Source: Actibacterium sp. (GTDB taxonomy: Bacteria; Pseudomonadota; Alphaproteobacteria; Rhodobacterales; Rhodobacteraceae). From it: a stretch of DNA of 64,000 nucleotides. The position numbers and the translations under genes were made by a program. Location: positions 1 through 64,000 of the forward strand of contig JADQCB010000008.1 in NCBI GenBank assembly GCA_016278325.1, given 5' to 3'. The notes under the pieces are model-generated. The model was not told where the DNA came from and ran no database searches. It worked only from the letters and a program-made list of their open reading frames with translations. Positions 1 through 10,675 of the stretch are shown here, in pieces (the first letter of the stretch is position 1; each line of letters starts with the position of its first letter).

Positions 1-543
1 GGCACGGGCCGGCCCGGTTGCAACGGGCGCGTCCGCCGGGCCGATGCCGCCCGCGCCCGACGCAGTGCCGGCCGCGGGCGGAGTGATGGCCGCCGGGGCG
101 CCCGCGCCCGTATCGGGCATTGCCGAGGGCATCGTGTCGGGCGTGGGGGCGGCTTCCCTGGCGGGGCTGGCCACCGTGGGGGCAGCCCCCGGCGAGGTCG
201 TCGTGTCGGTTTCGGGCAGCCGCGCCGCATCCTCGGGCGGCGGGCGGTTGAATTCGGACCCTGCCGGCAGCTCCACGGTGCCGGTCTCGGGCGCGGTGGA
301 ACGCTCTGCCACGGGCGCGGCCGGCAATGTGCCGGGGGCGGCATCGGGAGCCGCTGCCCCGCTGAGCGCGGGCGGCTGCTTTTGCGGGCCGTCATCGCCT
401 GAGGCAGGCGCCGCCGGGGTTGGCGCGGCGGGGGCGGGGATGGCCACGGGCCGCGGTTGCGGCGGGGCGATCACCGTCAGCACGATGAAACCGAGCCCGA
501 GCGCAACTACGCCCCAGGTCATTCCACGCAACACGTCCTTCAT
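1..543 (-). CDS. N-terminal part of a membrane-anchored Pro/Ala-rich protein (possible divergent polysaccharide deacetylase)
   Basis: The frame is open from an ATG at 543 to the window edge, giving 181 residues with no stop. Residues 1-27 form one hydrophobic segment after a short basic start (MKDVLRGMTWGVV), so it is an N-terminal membrane anchor or uncleaved signal. The rest is a Pro/Ala/Thr-rich linker with one less degenerate motif, AGSEFNRPPP, at residues 94-103. The catalytic part would lie outside the window. This architecture reminds me of the divergent polysaccharide deacetylase (YibQ/DUF610) family of Rhodobacterales, but no deacetylase residue is visible, so that name is an inference. 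A GGAG lies just upstream of the ATG. The gene is divergent from trpG, so the 195 bp between them should hold promoters for both. Confidence 0.6.
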   Translation of the reverse strand, partial: MKDVLRGMTWGVVALGLGFIVLTVIAPPQPRPVAIPAPAAPTPAAPASGDDGPQKQPPALSGAAAPDAAPGTLPAAPVAERSTAPETGTVELPAGSEFNRPPPEDAARLPETDTTTSPGAAPTVASPAREAAPTPDTMPSAMPDTGAGAPAAITPPAAGTASGAGGIGPADAPVATGPARA

Positions 544-737
544 GATCTCCGCTCGCCTCCGTTCTGCGGGTAAGCGGGCCGGTTCGCCCCGGCCCCGTTT
601 GCATCGCCGCTCTGCCCTTGACCCCGACGCGCGGCTCTGAACATGTATAGCGTGACGACGCGCGGGGTTCACCCCCGTTTCTGGCGGCTCCACCCTGTTC
701 GCACGGTTTCCGCCATGCAACCACGAAGGCGCCCCGG

Positions 738-1319
738 ATGCTGCTTCTGATCGATAATTACGACAGTTTCACCTATAACCTCGTGCATTACCTGGGCGAA
801 CTGGGCGCCGAGGTGGAGGTGCATCGCAACGATGCGCTGGACGTGCGGCAGGCGATGGCATTGCGCCCCGAGGCGATCATCCTGTCGCCGGGCCCGTGCG
901 ACCCGTCGCAGGCGGGCATCTGTCTGGACCTGGTCGGCGCAGCCGCGGCGGCGCGAACCCCGTTGCTGGGGGTCTGCCTGGGACACCAGGCGATCGGCGA
1001 GGCCTTCGGCGGCCGGGTCGTTCGCGCAGACGAGATCGTGCATGGCAAGATGGGCATGATTCATCACGACGGCAGCGGCGTCTTCGCCGGGCTGCCCGCG
1101 CCCTTCGAGGCCACCCGCTATCACTCGCTGATCGTCGAACGTGAGAGCCTGCCGGACTGCCTGGAAGTGAACGCCTGGCTGGATGACGGCACGATCATGG
1201 GGCTGCGGCATCGCGACGGGCCGATCCACGGGGTGCAGTTCCATCCCGAATCCATCGCCTCGTCCCACGGGCACGCCTTGCTGAAGAATTTCCTGGAGAT
1301 GGTGAAGGTGCCCGCATGA
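738..1319 (+). CDS. trpG: Anthranilate synthase component II (glutamine amidotransferase)
   Basis: This 193-residue class I glutamine amidotransferase supplies ammonia to TrpE for anthranilate synthesis, the first step of tryptophan synthesis. It starts with [14 protein letters not shown]. The catalytic triad is visible as Cys80 in GVCLGHQ and His169/Glu171 in QFHPES. Length is normal for the family. It overlaps trpD by ATGA at 1316-1319, so the two are translationally coupled. Its partner trpE is not adjacent; it lies about 20 kb away at 20577. Some trpG-type proteins also serve as PabA in folate synthesis; the trpD-trpC context makes TrpG the main role. Confidence 0.95.
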   Translation: MLLLIDNYDSFTYNLVHYLGELGAEVEVHRNDALDVRQAMALRPEAIILSPGPCDPSQAGICLDLVGAAAAARTPLLGVCLGHQAIGEAFGGRVVRADEIVHGKMGMIHHDGSGVFAGLPAPFEATRYHSLIVERESLPDCLEVNAWLDDGTIMGLRHRDGPIHGVQFHPESIASSHGHALLKNFLEMVKVPA

Positions 1320-2332
1320 TCGACGCGATAAAGACCCTGATCGGCATCGCGGCCGAGCGTCCGCTGACCCGCGCCGAGGCGGAACAGGCCTTCGGCATCC
1401 TGTTCGAGGGCGAGGCCACCCCCAGCCAGATCGGCGGTTTCCTGATGGCGCTGCGCACGCGCGGTGAAACGGTGCAGGAATATGCCGCCGCCGCCGCGGT
1501 CATGCGCGCCAAGTGCCGCCGGGTCCATGCCCCGGCCGGCGCGATCGACATCGTCGGCACGGGCGGCGACGGCAAGGGCACGCTGAACATCTCGACCGCC
1601 GCGGCGCTGGTGGTCGCGGGCGCGGGCGTGCCGGTGGCCAAGCACGGCAACCGCAACCTGTCGTCGAAATCCGGATCGGCCGATGCCCTGGCGCAGATGG
1701 GCATCAACGTGATGGTCGGGCCGGAAGTCGTTGAGATCGCCCTGAAAGAGGCCGGGATCGCCTTCATGATGGCGACCATGCACCACCCGGCAATGGCGCA
1801 TGTCGGCCCGGTCCGGGCCGAGCTGGGCACGCGAACGATCTTCAACATCCTCGGCCCGCTGACCAACCCCGCCGGCGTCAAGCGGCAGCTGACCGGGGCA
1901 TTTTCCCGCGACCTGATCCGCCCCATGGCAGAGACTTTGCTGGCGCTCGGGTCGCAAAAGGCCTGGCTCGTGCATGGTGGTGACGGGACCGACGAGATGT
2001 CGATCGCCGGGCTGACCTGGGTCGCGGCGCTCGACGATGGCGCGGTGACGGAGTGCGAGATCCACCCCGAGGATGCCGGCCTGCCGGTGCATCCGTTCGA
2101 GGCGATCTTCGGCGGCACGCCGGCGCAGAACGCCGCGGCCATGCGCGCGCTTCTCGAAGGTGAAAAGGGCGCCTATCGCGATGCGGTCCTGCTAAACGCC
2201 GCCGCCGCGCTGATCGTCGCCGGGAAGGTATCGAGCCTTCCGGAAGGCGTTGAATTGGCGTCCGAAAGCATTGACAGCGGTGCCGCAATGGAAAAGGTCC
2301 ACGCGCTGGCCCGCATCACATCGGAGACATGA
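1316..2332 (+). CDS. trpD: Anthranilate phosphoribosyltransferase
   Basis: This 338-residue enzyme transfers phosphoribose from PRPP to anthranilate. The PRPP/Mg loop GTGGDG is at residues 81-86, followed by [15 protein letters not shown] at 109-123, both signatures of TrpD. The start ATG overlaps the trpG stop and its own TGA overlaps the trpC ATG, so it is the middle gene of a tightly coupled trpGDC unit. No truncation or unusual residue is apparent. Confidence 0.96.
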   Translation: MIDAIKTLIGIAAERPLTRAEAEQAFGILFEGEATPSQIGGFLMALRTRGETVQEYAAAAAVMRAKCRRVHAPAGAIDIVGTGGDGKGTLNISTAAALVVAGAGVPVAKHGNRNLSSKSGSADALAQMGINVMVGPEVVEIALKEAGIAFMMATMHHPAMAHVGPVRAELGTRTIFNILGPLTNPAGVKRQLTGAFSRDLIRPMAETLLALGSQKAWLVHGGDGTDEMSIAGLTWVAALDDGAVTECEIHPEDAGLPVHPFEAIFGGTPAQNAAAMRALLEGEKGAYRDAVLLNAAAALIVAGKVSSLPEGVELASESIDSGAAMEKVHALARITSET

Positions 2333-3147
2333 TGACCGGAACCATCCTCGACAGGATAAAGGCCTACAAGCTGGACGAGATTGCCTCCGACAAGGTCGCG
2401 CGCCCCCTGGCCGAGGTCGAGGCCGCCGCCCGCGCGGCCGGCCCGGTGCGCGGCTTTGCCGAGGCGCTGCGCGGTGCGATACGCCACGGCTACGGGTTGA
2501 TCGCGGAAATCAAGAAGGCCAGCCCGTCCAAGGGTTTGATCCGGCCGGATTTCGACGTTCCCGCCCTGGCGCGGGCCTATCAGGCGGGCGGCGCGACCTG
2601 TCTTTCCGTGTTGACCGACACGCCGTCGTTCCAGGGCGCCAAGGCCTATCTCACCGCCGCCCGGGCCGCCTGCGACCTGCCGGTCCTGCGCAAGGATTTC
2701 ATCTATGACCCCTATCAGGTGGCCGAGGCGCGGGCACTGGGGGCCGACTGCATCCTGATCATCATGGCCAGCGTTTCGGACGCGCAGGCGCGCGAGTTGG
2801 AAGAGGCCGCTTTTCACTGGGACATGGATGCGCTGATCGAGGTGCATGACGGGCAGGAGCTTGATCGCGCGCTTGGACTTTCATCCAGTCTTATCGGCAT
2901 AAACAACCGCGATCTCAATACTTTCGAGACATCTCTTGATACAACGCGAGAGCTGGCGCGACGGGTGCCCGCCGGGCATCTGATCGTATCGGAAAGCGGG
3001 CTGCACACGGCGGCCGACCTGGCGGCGATGGCGCGCTATGGTGCGCGCTGCTTCCTGATCGGCGAAAGCCTGATGCGGGCCGAGGATGTGGCGGCCGCCA
3101 CCCGCGCCCTGTTGACCGGCGCGCCCGAGACGATGCGAGGATTGTGA
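2329..3147 (+). CDS. trpC: Indole-3-glycerol phosphate synthase
   Basis: This is a single-function TrpC of 272 residues, not fused to TrpF. It closes the indole ring of carboxyphenylaminodeoxyribulose phosphate. The TIM-barrel catalytic motifs are [10 protein letters not shown] (60-69), LRKDFI (120-125), INNRDL (191-196), SESGL (221-225) and FLIGESLM (242-249). Two ATGs stand in tandem at 2329 and 2332; the first overlaps the trpD stop, so either may be used. trpF, trpB and trpA are not in the window. Confidence 0.96.
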   Translation: MMTGTILDRIKAYKLDEIASDKVARPLAEVEAAARAAGPVRGFAEALRGAIRHGYGLIAEIKKASPSKGLIRPDFDVPALARAYQAGGATCLSVLTDTPSFQGAKAYLTAARAACDLPVLRKDFIYDPYQVAEARALGADCILIIMASVSDAQARELEEAAFHWDMDALIEVHDGQELDRALGLSSSLIGINNRDLNTFETSLDTTRELARRVPAGHLIVSESGLHTAADLAAMARYGARCFLIGESLMRAEDVAAATRALLTGAPETMRGL

Positions 3148-3626
3148 TGGCCGAACTGACCCATTTCGACCGCAAGGGCGATGCGCATATGGTGGACGTG
3201 TCCGACAAGGCCAGCACCGCGCGCATCGCCGTCGCCACCGGAAGCGTCAGGATGCGCCCGGAAACTCTTGATCTTGTTATCAATGGTCGCGCCGAAAAGG
3301 GCGATGTTCTGGGCGTGGCACGGCTGGCCGGGATCATGGGCGCCAAGAAGACGTCAGAGCTGATCCCCCTGTGCCATCCCCTGCCGCTGACCAAGGTCGC
3401 ACTGGACCTGACCCCGGACACGGCCCTGCCCGGCATCCGGATCGAGGCCACCGTTCGGACCACCGGCCGGACCGGGGTGGAAATGGAGGCGCTGACGGCG
3501 GTCTCGACTGCGGCCTTGACGCTTTACGACATGGTCAAGGCCGTGGACAAGGGAATGGAAATCAATGACATACGTCTTGTATTGAAGGACGGGGGGAAAT
3601 CCGGTCGGTATGAGGCCGGGGCATGA
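3147..3626 (+). CDS. moaC: Cyclic pyranopterin monophosphate synthase
   Basis: MoaC converts the MoaA product to cyclic pyranopterin monophosphate in molybdenum cofactor synthesis. The 159-residue protein shows HMVDVSDK near the N-terminus, then [25 protein letters not shown] and [11 protein letters not shown], all family signatures. I chose ATG 3147 over the GTG at 3144 because the family starts close to this point and the ATG shares a base with the trpC stop (TGATG). It is coupled to moeA downstream by another ATGA overlap, so tryptophan and molybdopterin genes are in one transcription unit. Confidence 0.95.
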   Translation: MAELTHFDRKGDAHMVDVSDKASTARIAVATGSVRMRPETLDLVINGRAEKGDVLGVARLAGIMGAKKTSELIPLCHPLPLTKVALDLTPDTALPGIRIEATVRTTGRTGVEMEALTAVSTAALTLYDMVKAVDKGMEINDIRLVLKDGGKSGRYEAGA

Positions 3627-4795
3627 TCCCGGTCGATGCGGCGCTGGAACAGGTCTTCGCGCTGGTGACGGCCACCGAAGCCGAGAAGGTGCCGCTGGCC
3701 CGGGCCGCAGGGCGCATTTTGGCCGAACCGGTCACGGCCCGGCGCAGTCAACCGCCCTTTCGCGCCTCGGCGATGGACGGCTATGCGATCGACGCGGCCG
3801 AGGCCGAATCCGGCGCCCAGTTCAAGGTGATCGGAACCGCCGCGGCGGGGCACGGATTTCCCGGTCGGATCGGCCCCGGGCAAGCCGTGCGCATCCTCAC
3901 CGGCGCACCGCTGCCCGCGGGCGCAAGCCGGGTGGTGATACAGGAGGACGTGACCCGCAGCGGCGATCTGATCACGCTGGAGCCGGAGCTTGATACCGGG
4001 CTGCATATACGGCCCCAAGGCGACGACTTTGACGAAGGTTCCCGCATCGACGCGCCGCGCCGCCTGCGGCCGGCCGACCTGGCCCTGCTTGCGGCGATGA
4101 ATATCGACCGCGTGCCGGTACATCGGCGCCCGATCGTCGCGCTGATCGCAACCGGGGACGAGCTTGTGATGCCCGGCGAGGCGCCCGGCCCGGACCAGAT
4201 CATCGCCTCCAACACGTTCGGATTGAAGGCGCTGCTGGAGGCCGAGGGCGCCGAGGTCCGCATGCTGCCCATTGCGCGCGACACGGCCGCCTCGCTCGAG
4301 GCTGTTTTCCTGCTGGCCGACGGGGCGGATCTCATCGTGACCACCGGCGGCGCCTCGGTCGGGGATCATGACATCGTTGCCGATGTCGCCGCGCGGCTGG
4401 GCATGACTCCGTCCTTCTACAAGGTCGCAATGCGGCCGGGCAAGCCGCTGATGGCCGGCAGGTTGCGCGGCACCGCGATGGTTGGTCTTCCGGGAAATCC
4501 CGTTTCCTCAATCGTTTGCGCGCATGTTTTCGTGCTGCCGGCGATCCGCGCGATGCAGGGCCTGGCGGCGGTTGCGGCGCCGCGGCGCCAGGCACCGCTG
4601 ACTGTCGCGGTTCCGGCGAACGGCCCGCGCGAACATTACATGCGCGCCGACCTGACCGAGGCGGGCCTGACCCCCTTCGACCGCCAGGACAGCGCGTTGC
4701 TGTCGGTGCTGGCGCAGGCAAGGGCCCTGGCCATCCGCCCGCCGAACGATCCGGCCAGGCAGCCCGGCGAGATGCTGGACTACATCGCCTTGTGA
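3623..4795 (+). CDS. moeA: Molybdopterin molybdenumtransferase
   Basis: MoeA inserts molybdate into adenylated molybdopterin. The 390-residue protein has the domain order of the family: [12 protein letters not shown] at 44-55, the MoCF-type nucleotide/MPT binding segment with TGDE at 177-180, [11 protein letters not shown] at 240-250 and PGNPVS at 290-295, then a C-terminal beta domain. The start overlaps the moaC stop. It is the last gene before lexA; the 90 bp after its stop hold the lexA SOS promoter. Confidence 0.95.
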   Translation: MIPVDAALEQVFALVTATEAEKVPLARAAGRILAEPVTARRSQPPFRASAMDGYAIDAAEAESGAQFKVIGTAAAGHGFPGRIGPGQAVRILTGAPLPAGASRVVIQEDVTRSGDLITLEPELDTGLHIRPQGDDFDEGSRIDAPRRLRPADLALLAAMNIDRVPVHRRPIVALIATGDELVMPGEAPGPDQIIASNTFGLKALLEAEGAEVRMLPIARDTAASLEAVFLLADGADLIVTTGGASVGDHDIVADVAARLGMTPSFYKVAMRPGKPLMAGRLRGTAMVGLPGNPVSSIVCAHVFVLPAIRAMQGLAAVAAPRRQAPLTVAVPANGPREHYMRADLTEAGLTPFDRQDSALLSVLAQARALAIRPPNDPARQPGEMLDYIAL

Positions 4796-4804
4796 TCTCG
4801 CGGC

Positions 4805-4833
4805 TTGACACAAAACGGGAACATCCATAGAAC
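4805..4833 (+). promoter_or_regulatory. lexA promoter (-35 TTGACA, -10 TAGAAC)
   Basis: A perfect -35 TTGACA lies at 4805-4810, followed after 17 bp by TAGAAC at 4828-4833 as the -10. The LexA box overlaps the -10, so LexA binding would block RNA polymerase. The lexA ATG is at 4886, leaving a short leader. Confidence 0.7.
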
Positions 4834-4843
4834 AGGATGGAAC
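4819..4843 (+). promoter_or_regulatory. LexA (SOS) box GAAC-N7-GAAC, with a third GAAC
   Basis: GAAC at 4819-4822 and GAAC at 4830-4833 are spaced by exactly 7 bases, the published alphaproteobacterial LexA consensus. A third GAAC at 4840-4843 follows after 6 bases. The site covers the -10 element and implies that lexA represses itself. Confidence 0.88.
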
Positions 4844-4885
4844 CTGCCCCGGCCATTTCGCGGGCGCTGATTGACGGAGCCGCCG

Positions 4886-5575
4886 ATGTTGACCCGCAAG
4901 CAACTGGAACTTCTGCATTTCATTGATTCACGTCAGCGGCGCGACGGGGTTCCGCCGTCATTCGACGAGATGAAGGATGCGTTGAACCTCCGCTCGAAAT
5001 CGGGAATCCATCGGCTTATCACCGCGCTCGAGGAACGCGGCTTCATCCGCCGCCTGCCGCACCGCGCGCGGGCCATCGAGATCCTGAAAATGCCCGAACC
5101 GGCCGATCGCACGGGGTTCCGGCCCCGACTGGTCGAAGGGGACGCCAAATCGCCGACACCGGCCGGGGCCATGCCGGTCGATGCGGCCTATGCGATGGAG
5201 CTTCCCCTGATGGGCCGGATTGCCGCCGGCACCCCGATCGAGGCCATCAGCGAGGTCTCGCATACCGTTGCGGTGCCGGGCACGATGCTGTCGGGCCGCG
5301 GCACCCATTACGCGCTAGAGGTCAAGGGCGACTCGATGATCGAGGCCGGGATCAACGACGGCGACGTTGTGGTCATCCGCGAACAATCCACCGCCGATAA
5401 CGGCGAGATCGTCGTCGCCCTGGTGGCGGATCACGAGGCGACGCTCAAGCGGTTCCGCCGCAAGGGCGAGATGATCGCGCTGGAGGCTGCGAATCCCGCT
5501 TATGAAACGCGGGTTCTGCCCGCCGACCAGGTCAAGGTGCAAGGGCGACTGGTCGGGCTGATCCGCAGCTACTGA
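4886..5575 (+). CDS. lexA: LexA repressor, SOS regulator with self-cleaving peptidase domain
   Basis: LexA represses DNA-repair genes until RecA filaments trigger its autocleavage. The 229-residue protein begins [14 protein letters not shown] chose ATG 4886, with GGAG 6 bases upstream, over an in-frame TTG at 4871. The N-terminal winged helix covers about residues 1-65. The cleavage site is Ala114-Gly115 in RIAAGTP, the nucleophile Ser150 in KGDSMIEAG and the general base Lys188 in TLKRF. A linker of about 35 residues joins the domains. The stop overlaps the convergent comEC-like gene by 7 bp. Confidence 0.97.
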   Translation: MLTRKQLELLHFIDSRQRRDGVPPSFDEMKDALNLRSKSGIHRLITALEERGFIRRLPHRARAIEILKMPEPADRTGFRPRLVEGDAKSPTPAGAMPVDAAYAMELPLMGRIAAGTPIEAISEVSHTVAVPGTMLSGRGTHYALEVKGDSMIEAGINDGDVVVIREQSTADNGEIVVALVADHEATLKRFRRKGEMIALEAANPAYETRVLPADQVKVQGRLVGLIRSY

Positions 5576-7608
5576 GCGCGCGTCCAGGGGCGGCGGCCGC
5601 TGATCTGTCGTGCCGTGACGCGGCGCACTCCGTCAGAGTTCGCGTAAAGGGCAATCGCCCCGGTTCGGCGCAAAGCCCTCTGGTCCAGCAGGACGCACCC
5701 CGCCGGCCGGGGTATTTCGACCACCCGCGCGGTGACCACCCAACCCAGGTCGCAAGCGCGCTCAAGACGGTCGGCCCACCCGCGGCCCGACAATTGAATC
5801 ACCCGCTGCCCCGCGACTTCGGCCCACCACAGGCCCGGCCCCCCGGACAGCCCCGCGCGATCATGCGCCATGGGCTGCGTGGCGGCGTCGCCGTCATTCT
5901 CCAGCCAGCTGCGGGCCGCAAATCCGTCGCCGCCCGGTTTGCTCAGGGCGCGCCCTTCGGACGTCATGACACCGATCAATCCGCCGCTGTCGGCGATCAG
6001 CAATGCGGGGCGTTCGGCCAGCCCCCAGATCACGAAGGCCAGCGCCATCGGCGCGAGCCCGGCAAGGCGGGCGCGGCCCTGCCACAGGATCAGCCAGAGC
6101 CCGCCGAGCGCGAATATCGGCAGGACCACCGGTGGCGGCGTGACCACCGGCCATGTCGCGCCGTCCAGGTCTGCCACCCAATGCGCCACGCCGAGGATCC
6201 AGACGATTCCCCACTGCATGACCTCCAGCCCCGCGAAAGCCAGGCCGAAAGGCGCCAGGATCCCGGCCAGAACCGCCGCCGGGATCACCACGGTTCCCAT
6301 CAGCGGAACGCTCAGCAGATTGGCCAGCAGCCCGTATTGCGCCACCTGATTGAAATGTGCCGCACCGATCGGCGCCGTCGCCATCCCCGCCACGAGCGAG
6401 GAAATGACCACGGCCAGCACCGGGCGCAGCCAACGCGGCGGGCGCCAGCGGTCCGGCGGCCAGTCGCGGATCATGCCGAACACCGCCACAAGCGCCGCGG
6501 TTGCCGCAAAGGACATCTGGAACCCCGGCCCGGCCAGGCTTTCGGGTCGCAGGACCAGAACGATAATGGCGGCAAGGGCCACCGCCCGCAGCGTAAGCGC
6601 CCGCCGGTCGAACAGAATCGCGACCAGCATCACCGCCACCATCACGAACGCCCTTTGCGTGGCCACGTTCCCCCCGGAAAGCGCCAGATAGGCAGCCGCC
6701 GCGGGCAGTGCGACAGCCGCCGCGATCTTCTTGACCGGCCAGCGCAGCGCAACCGGTGGCACCAGCGCCATGCCGAATCGAAGGGCCGCGAAGACAAACC
6801 CGCTGAGCAACCCCATATGCAACCCCGAGATTGCCAGCAGATGCGCCAGGTTCGAATCTCGCAGCGCCTGCAACGTGTCGCGCGACATGGCCGAACGGTC
6901 ACCGGTCAGGATCGCCGCGGCAAAGGCCCCGGTATCGCCGGGAAGGCGCGCCCGGATCGCCGCCGACAGGGCGGTGCGCGCCCGATGCAGGGCCAGCGCG
7001 AAACGCCCCTTGGCCGGGGCGATCGTCAGTGCCGGGTTGCGGGTATAGCCCACCGCGCCCAGCCGCTCGAACCAGGCCAGGCGCCGAAAGCTGAACCCGC
7101 CAGGCTCTGACGGGCCGGGCGGTGGCGCCAGATGTGCCGTCATCATAACGCGCCGGCCCGGTCGCAACACCGTGAAACCCTGGCGCCCATGCAACGAGAC
7201 ACGCACCCGCCGCGGTGTCTGTCGGGCGGCCCGCCCTTCCATCCAGACCCGATCGAGTGTCAGCCGCGGCTTGTCCGACAGGGACCGGTCCATTTCGACG
7301 ATCCGGCCCGACAGCGCGCCATAGAACCGGTGATCCAGCACCGGCGCGGCAACCATATGTGCCCGCGCACCGGCCAGAAGCAGGCCGGACAGCACCAGAA
7401 ACCCCAGCAGGAACAGCGGGGCCCGGCGTTCGCCCCCCCATGATGCGCCCGCCAGTGCCAGGATCGCCAGCACCGAGACGGCGAGCCAGCCATAGGGCCC
7501 CGGCTCTTGACGCAATGCGAAATAGCTGCCGATTCCTGCGGCAAGCGCCACCGGCGCCCAGGGGAACAGGTGGCCCCGCTGCGCCGCAAGCGCGTCCAGG
7601 ACGCGCAT
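5569..7608 (-). CDS. comEC: ComEC/Rec2-family membrane protein (competence domain, no complete C-terminal nuclease-like domain)
   Basis: This 679-residue polytopic membrane protein belongs to the ComEC/Rec2 family that carries single-stranded DNA across the inner membrane during transformation. N-terminal membrane segments precede a DUF4131-like soluble region, then the Competence core with [21 protein letters not shown] and LAISGLHMG, followed by many hydrophobic helices. The C-terminal part (about residues 530-679) lacks the HxHxDH metal motif of the beta-lactamase-like domain found in Bacillus ComEC. The gene is convergent with lexA, sharing its last 7 bp, and divergent from gltX. Whether the strain is transformable cannot be told from this. 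Confidence 0.85.
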   Translation of the reverse strand: MRVLDALAAQRGHLFPWAPVALAAGIGSYFALRQEPGPYGWLAVSVLAILALAGASWGGERRAPLFLLGFLVLSGLLLAGARAHMVAAPVLDHRFYGALSGRIVEMDRSLSDKPRLTLDRVWMEGRAARQTPRRVRVSLHGRQGFTVLRPGRRVMMTAHLAPPPGPSEPGGFSFRRLAWFERLGAVGYTRNPALTIAPAKGRFALALHRARTALSAAIRARLPGDTGAFAAAILTGDRSAMSRDTLQALRDSNLAHLLAISGLHMGLLSGFVFAALRFGMALVPPVALRWPVKKIAAAVALPAAAAYLALSGGNVATQRAFVMVAVMLVAILFDRRALTLRAVALAAIIVLVLRPESLAGPGFQMSFAATAALVAVFGMIRDWPPDRWRPPRWLRPVLAVVISSLVAGMATAPIGAAHFNQVAQYGLLANLLSVPLMGTVVIPAAVLAGILAPFGLAFAGLEVMQWGIVWILGVAHWVADLDGATWPVVTPPPVVLPIFALGGLWLILWQGRARLAGLAPMALAFVIWGLAERPALLIADSGGLIGVMTSEGRALSKPGGDGFAARSWLENDGDAATQPMAHDRAGLSGGPGLWWAEVAGQRVIQLSGRGWADRLERACDLGWVVTARVVEIPRPAGCVLLDQRALRRTGAIALYANSDGVRRVTARQISGRRPWTRAQ

Positions 7609-7685
7609 CTCTTGTCCTCTCTCCCGCGATTGCTTACTCAGGCGCCAAAGCTATCTCCGCATTACTTGCCAAAAGGTTAATGCCC

Positions 7686-9089
7686 ATGTCTGTCTCCCAG
7701 GTCGTTACCCGTTTCGCGCCATCCCCGACCGGCTTTCTGCATATCGGGGGCGCCCGCACCGCGCTGTTCAACTGGCTTTATGCACGCGGGCGGGGCGGGA
7801 AATTCCTGCTGCGGATCGAGGATACCGACCGCGCGCGCTCCACCCCCGAAGCGACGCGGGCGATCCTTGACGGGCTGACCTGGCTGGGCCTGGACTGGGA
7901 CGGCGCGCCGGTCAGCCAGGCCGAGGGCGCCGAGCGCCACCGCGAGATCGCCTATCGGATGCTGGAGACCGGACATGCCTACAAATGTTTCGCCACGTCC
8001 GAGGAAATCGCCGCCTTCCGCGAGGCGGCGCGGGCCGAGGGGCGATCGACCCTCTACCGTTCGCCATGGCGCGATGCGGATGCGAAAGACCACCCCGATG
8101 CGCCTTTTGCGGTCCGGCTGAAAGCCCCGCGCGCCGGACGGACGGTGATAGAGGATCAGGTGCAGGGCGCGGTGACATGGGCCAACGATCAGCTCGACGA
8201 CATGGTCCTGTTACGTTCGGATGGCACGCCCACATACATGCTTGCGGTTGTCGTGGACGATCACGACATGGGCGTGACCCATGTCATCCGGGGGGACGAT
8301 CACCTGGCCAATGCGGCGCGGCAGATGCAGATCTATCACGCGATGCGATGGGATGTGCCGGTCTGGGCGCATATTCCGCTGATTCATGGTCCCGACGGCA
8401 AGAAGTTGTCGAAACGGCACGGCGCATTGGGGGTCGATGAATACCGGGCGATGGGCTATCCGGCGGCGGCAATGCGCAATTACCTGGCCCGGCTTGGCTG
8501 GAGCCATGGAGACGACGAATTCTTCAGCGACGCGCAGGCCAGGGAATGGTTCGACCTGGCCGGAATCGGCAAATCCCCGGCGCGGTTCGATTTCAAGAAG
8601 CTCGACAACCTGTCGGGGCAACATATCGCTGCGATGGAGGATGCTGCGCTGCTGCAGGATCTGGACGATTACCTTGCGGCCATGGATGCGCCCGCGCTGA
8701 CCCAGGCGCAACGATCCGGCCTTGAACGGGCGCTTCCCTTCGTCAAAACCGGCAGCCGAACCTTCGGACAATTGATTGAAAAGGCGCATTTTGTTCTCGG
8801 CGACCGCCCGATCACGCCGGATCAAAAGGCAGCGAGCGCACTCGACCAGGTATCCCGCGGTATACTGTCCGAATTGACGCCGCGACTGCGAAATGCTAGC
8901 TGGACGCGAGACGCTCTGGAAGCGGTGGTGACGCGCTTCGCCGAGGATCACGACACCAAGCTCGGCAAGCTGGCACAACCGTTGCGCGCGGCGCTTGCGG
9001 GGCGGATGGCAACGCCCAGCGTCTTCGACATGATGATCGTCCTCGGCCGGGAAGAAACGCTCGCCCGGCTGGAAGACGTCCAGTCCTGA
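7686..9089 (+). CDS. gltX: Glutamate--tRNA ligase
   Basis: This class I aminoacyl-tRNA synthetase charges tRNA-Glu. It has 467 residues, with the HIGH-type motif [13 protein letters not shown] at 10-22 and the KMSKS-type motif KLSKRHG near residue 240. ATG 7686 is preceded at 9 bases by AAAAGG; ATG 7680, two codons earlier, is an alternative too close to that Shine-Dalgarno. The frame stays open far upstream to 7215, but that stretch is antisense to comEC and not part of the protein. Alphaproteobacteria often have two GltX paralogs; which one this is cannot be decided here. Confidence 0.95.
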   Translation: MSVSQVVTRFAPSPTGFLHIGGARTALFNWLYARGRGGKFLLRIEDTDRARSTPEATRAILDGLTWLGLDWDGAPVSQAEGAERHREIAYRMLETGHAYKCFATSEEIAAFREAARAEGRSTLYRSPWRDADAKDHPDAPFAVRLKAPRAGRTVIEDQVQGAVTWANDQLDDMVLLRSDGTPTYMLAVVVDDHDMGVTHVIRGDDHLANAARQMQIYHAMRWDVPVWAHIPLIHGPDGKKLSKRHGALGVDEYRAMGYPAAAMRNYLARLGWSHGDDEFFSDAQAREWFDLAGIGKSPARFDFKKLDNLSGQHIAAMEDAALLQDLDDYLAAMDAPALTQAQRSGLERALPFVKTGSRTFGQLIEKAHFVLGDRPITPDQKAASALDQVSRGILSELTPRLRNASWTRDALEAVVTRFAEDHDTKLGKLAQPLRAALAGRMATPSVFDMMIVLGREETLARLEDVQS

Positions 9090-9167
9090 TGCGGGTCCTG
9101 TCCCGCCGCTGTGACACCACCGACCGGCGCCGTTTCGCGTGCGACGGTCTTTCAGAGAGGGACAAGA

Positions 9168-10463
9168 ATGGCTGAAAGCACCAAGACCGCGACGCTGAGC
9201 TTCGAGGGAAAGACGGTGGATCTGCCGATCCGCACACCCACCGCCGGGCCGGATGTTGTCGATATTTCCAAGCTCTACGCGCAGGGTGGCGTGTTCACCC
9301 ATGACCCGGGATACACCTCGACCTCGTCCTGCGAATCCAAGATCACCTTCATAGACGGCGACAAGGGCGAATTGCTGCATCGCGGCTATCCGATCGACCA
9401 GTTGGCCCAGAAATCGCATTACCTGGAGGTCTGTTACCTGCTGCTCTATGGCGATCTTCCGACCGCCGCCGAGCTGGAGGATTTCGAAAGCCGCGTGACC
9501 AATCACACGATGGTGCATGAACAGATGCACAACTTCTTCCGTGGCTTCCGGCGCGATGCGCACCCGATGGCCACGCTGGTCGGCGTGGTGGGCGCGATGT
9601 CGGCCTTCTATCACGATTCCACCGACATTTCGGACCCGTGGCAACGCGAGGTCGCCTCGATCCGGATGATCGCCAAGGTGCCGACGATCGCCGCCATGGC
9701 CTACAAGTATTCCATCGGCCAGCCCTTCGTTTATCCGCGCAACGACATCGACTATGCCGCCAATTTCCTGCGCATGTGTTTCGCGGTCCCGGCCGAGGAT
9801 TACGAGGTCGACCCGATCATGGCCCGCGCGATGGACCGGATCTTCACCCTGCACGCGGATCATGAGCAGAACGCCTCGACCTCGACGGTGCGGCTGGCAT
9901 CAAGCTCGGGCGCGAACCCGTTCGCCTGTATCGCCGCCGGCATCGCCTGCCTGTGGGGGCCGGCGCATGGCGGCGCGAACCAGGCCTGCCTGGAAATGCT
10001 GCGCGAGATCGGAACGCCCGACCGCATCCCCGAATTCATCGCGCGCGCCAAGGACAAGGACGATCCGTTCCGCCTGATGGGCTTTGGCCACCGGGTCTAC
10101 AAGAATTTCGACCCGCGCGCCAAGGTGATGAAGCAGTCGGCCGACGAGGTTCTCGACCTGATGGGGATTCACGACAACCCCACGCTCCAGGTCGCAAAGG
10201 AGCTGGAGCGGATCGCGCTGGAGGACGAGTATTTCGTCGACAAGAAGCTCTATCCCAACGTGGATTTCTATTCCGGCATCATCCTCGACGCGATGGGCTT
10301 TCCCACCTCGATGTTCACGCCGATCTTCGCGGTGTCGCGCACGGTGGGCTGGGTCAGCCAGTGGAAAGAGATGATCTCGGATCCGGCGATGAAGATCGGC
10401 CGGCCGCGCCAGCTTTATACCGGGCACACGAGGCGCGATTACGTGGACGTGGAAAACCGCTGA
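9168..10463 (+). CDS. gltA: Type II citrate synthase
   Basis: Citrate synthase condenses oxaloacetate and acetyl-CoA at the entry of the TCA cycle. The 431-residue protein carries the active-site His in WGPAHGGAN, the second His and arginine in [13 protein letters not shown] and the catalytic Asp in VDFYSGI. The length and the N-terminal beta-rich region fit the type II, NADH-sensitive hexameric class. The start ATG 9168 has GAGAGG 7 bases upstream; the frame extends to 9111 without a better start. A strong intrinsic terminator follows at 10524. Confidence 0.97.
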   Translation: MAESTKTATLSFEGKTVDLPIRTPTAGPDVVDISKLYAQGGVFTHDPGYTSTSSCESKITFIDGDKGELLHRGYPIDQLAQKSHYLEVCYLLLYGDLPTAAELEDFESRVTNHTMVHEQMHNFFRGFRRDAHPMATLVGVVGAMSAFYHDSTDISDPWQREVASIRMIAKVPTIAAMAYKYSIGQPFVYPRNDIDYAANFLRMCFAVPAEDYEVDPIMARAMDRIFTLHADHEQNASTSTVRLASSSGANPFACIAAGIACLWGPAHGGANQACLEMLREIGTPDRIPEFIARAKDKDDPFRLMGFGHRVYKNFDPRAKVMKQSADEVLDLMGIHDNPTLQVAKELERIALEDEYFVDKKLYPNVDFYSGIILDAMGFPTSMFTPIFAVSRTVGWVSQWKEMISDPAMKIGRPRQLYTGHTRRDYVDVENR

Positions 10464-10466
10464 AAG

Positions 10467-10635
10467 GCGGACCCGCCCTGCGCTGCAAGCGCCCGGGGGG
10501 TAAGCATGGCCCAGCCGAAAGGAACGGGGCGCCCGCGGGCGCCCCGTTTTTTGTCGGATCAGGCCATGTGAATTTCCCGCCCGGTTTTCCGCCTGCGACC
10601 AGGGAGCCATCAGGGGCGAGCGGACCCGCCCTGCG
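10467..10635. repeat. 16-bp direct repeat flanking the gltA terminator
   Basis: The 16-mer GCGGACCCGCCCTGCG occurs at 10467-10482, just after the gltA stop, and again at 10620-10635, just after the end of nrdJ. Both copies are in the same orientation. I do not recognise it as a named repeat; it may reflect duplicated 3' sequence. Confidence 0.6.
10524..10552 (+). terminator. Rho-independent terminator of gltA
   Basis: An 11-bp GC-rich inverted repeat (ACGGGGCGCCC at 10524-10534 and its complement at 10537-10547) is followed directly by six T residues. It lies 60 bp after the gltA stop and is the clearest intrinsic terminator in the window. Confidence 0.92.
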
Positions 10636-10644
10636 GAACGGGGT

Positions 10645-10668
10645 CGCGCGGGCCCCCTCGCCCGCGCG
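10645..10668 (-). terminator. Stem-loop after nrdJ, terminator-like
   Basis: A 9-bp perfect stem (CGCGCGGGC at 10645-10653 with its complement at 10660-10668) and a 6-base loop stand 7 bp beyond the nrdJ stop. There is no T-run on the minus strand after it, so it may only protect the 3' end. Confidence 0.45.
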
Positions 10669-10675
10669 GCTCGTT

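Noticed and set aside
44-640. Plus-strand frame opposite the first partial gene
   Set aside because: Gly/Ala/Val-rich composition mirrors the Pro/Ala-rich minus-strand protein, which has a membrane anchor and a start signal.
618-651. TTGACC and TATAGC as a trpG promoter
   Set aside because: Spacing is 22 bp, too long for a sigma-70 promoter; I could not pick a better pair.
7215-7685. N-terminal extension of gltX
   Set aside because: The open frame runs through the start of comEC on the other strand; the family N-terminus begins at 7686.
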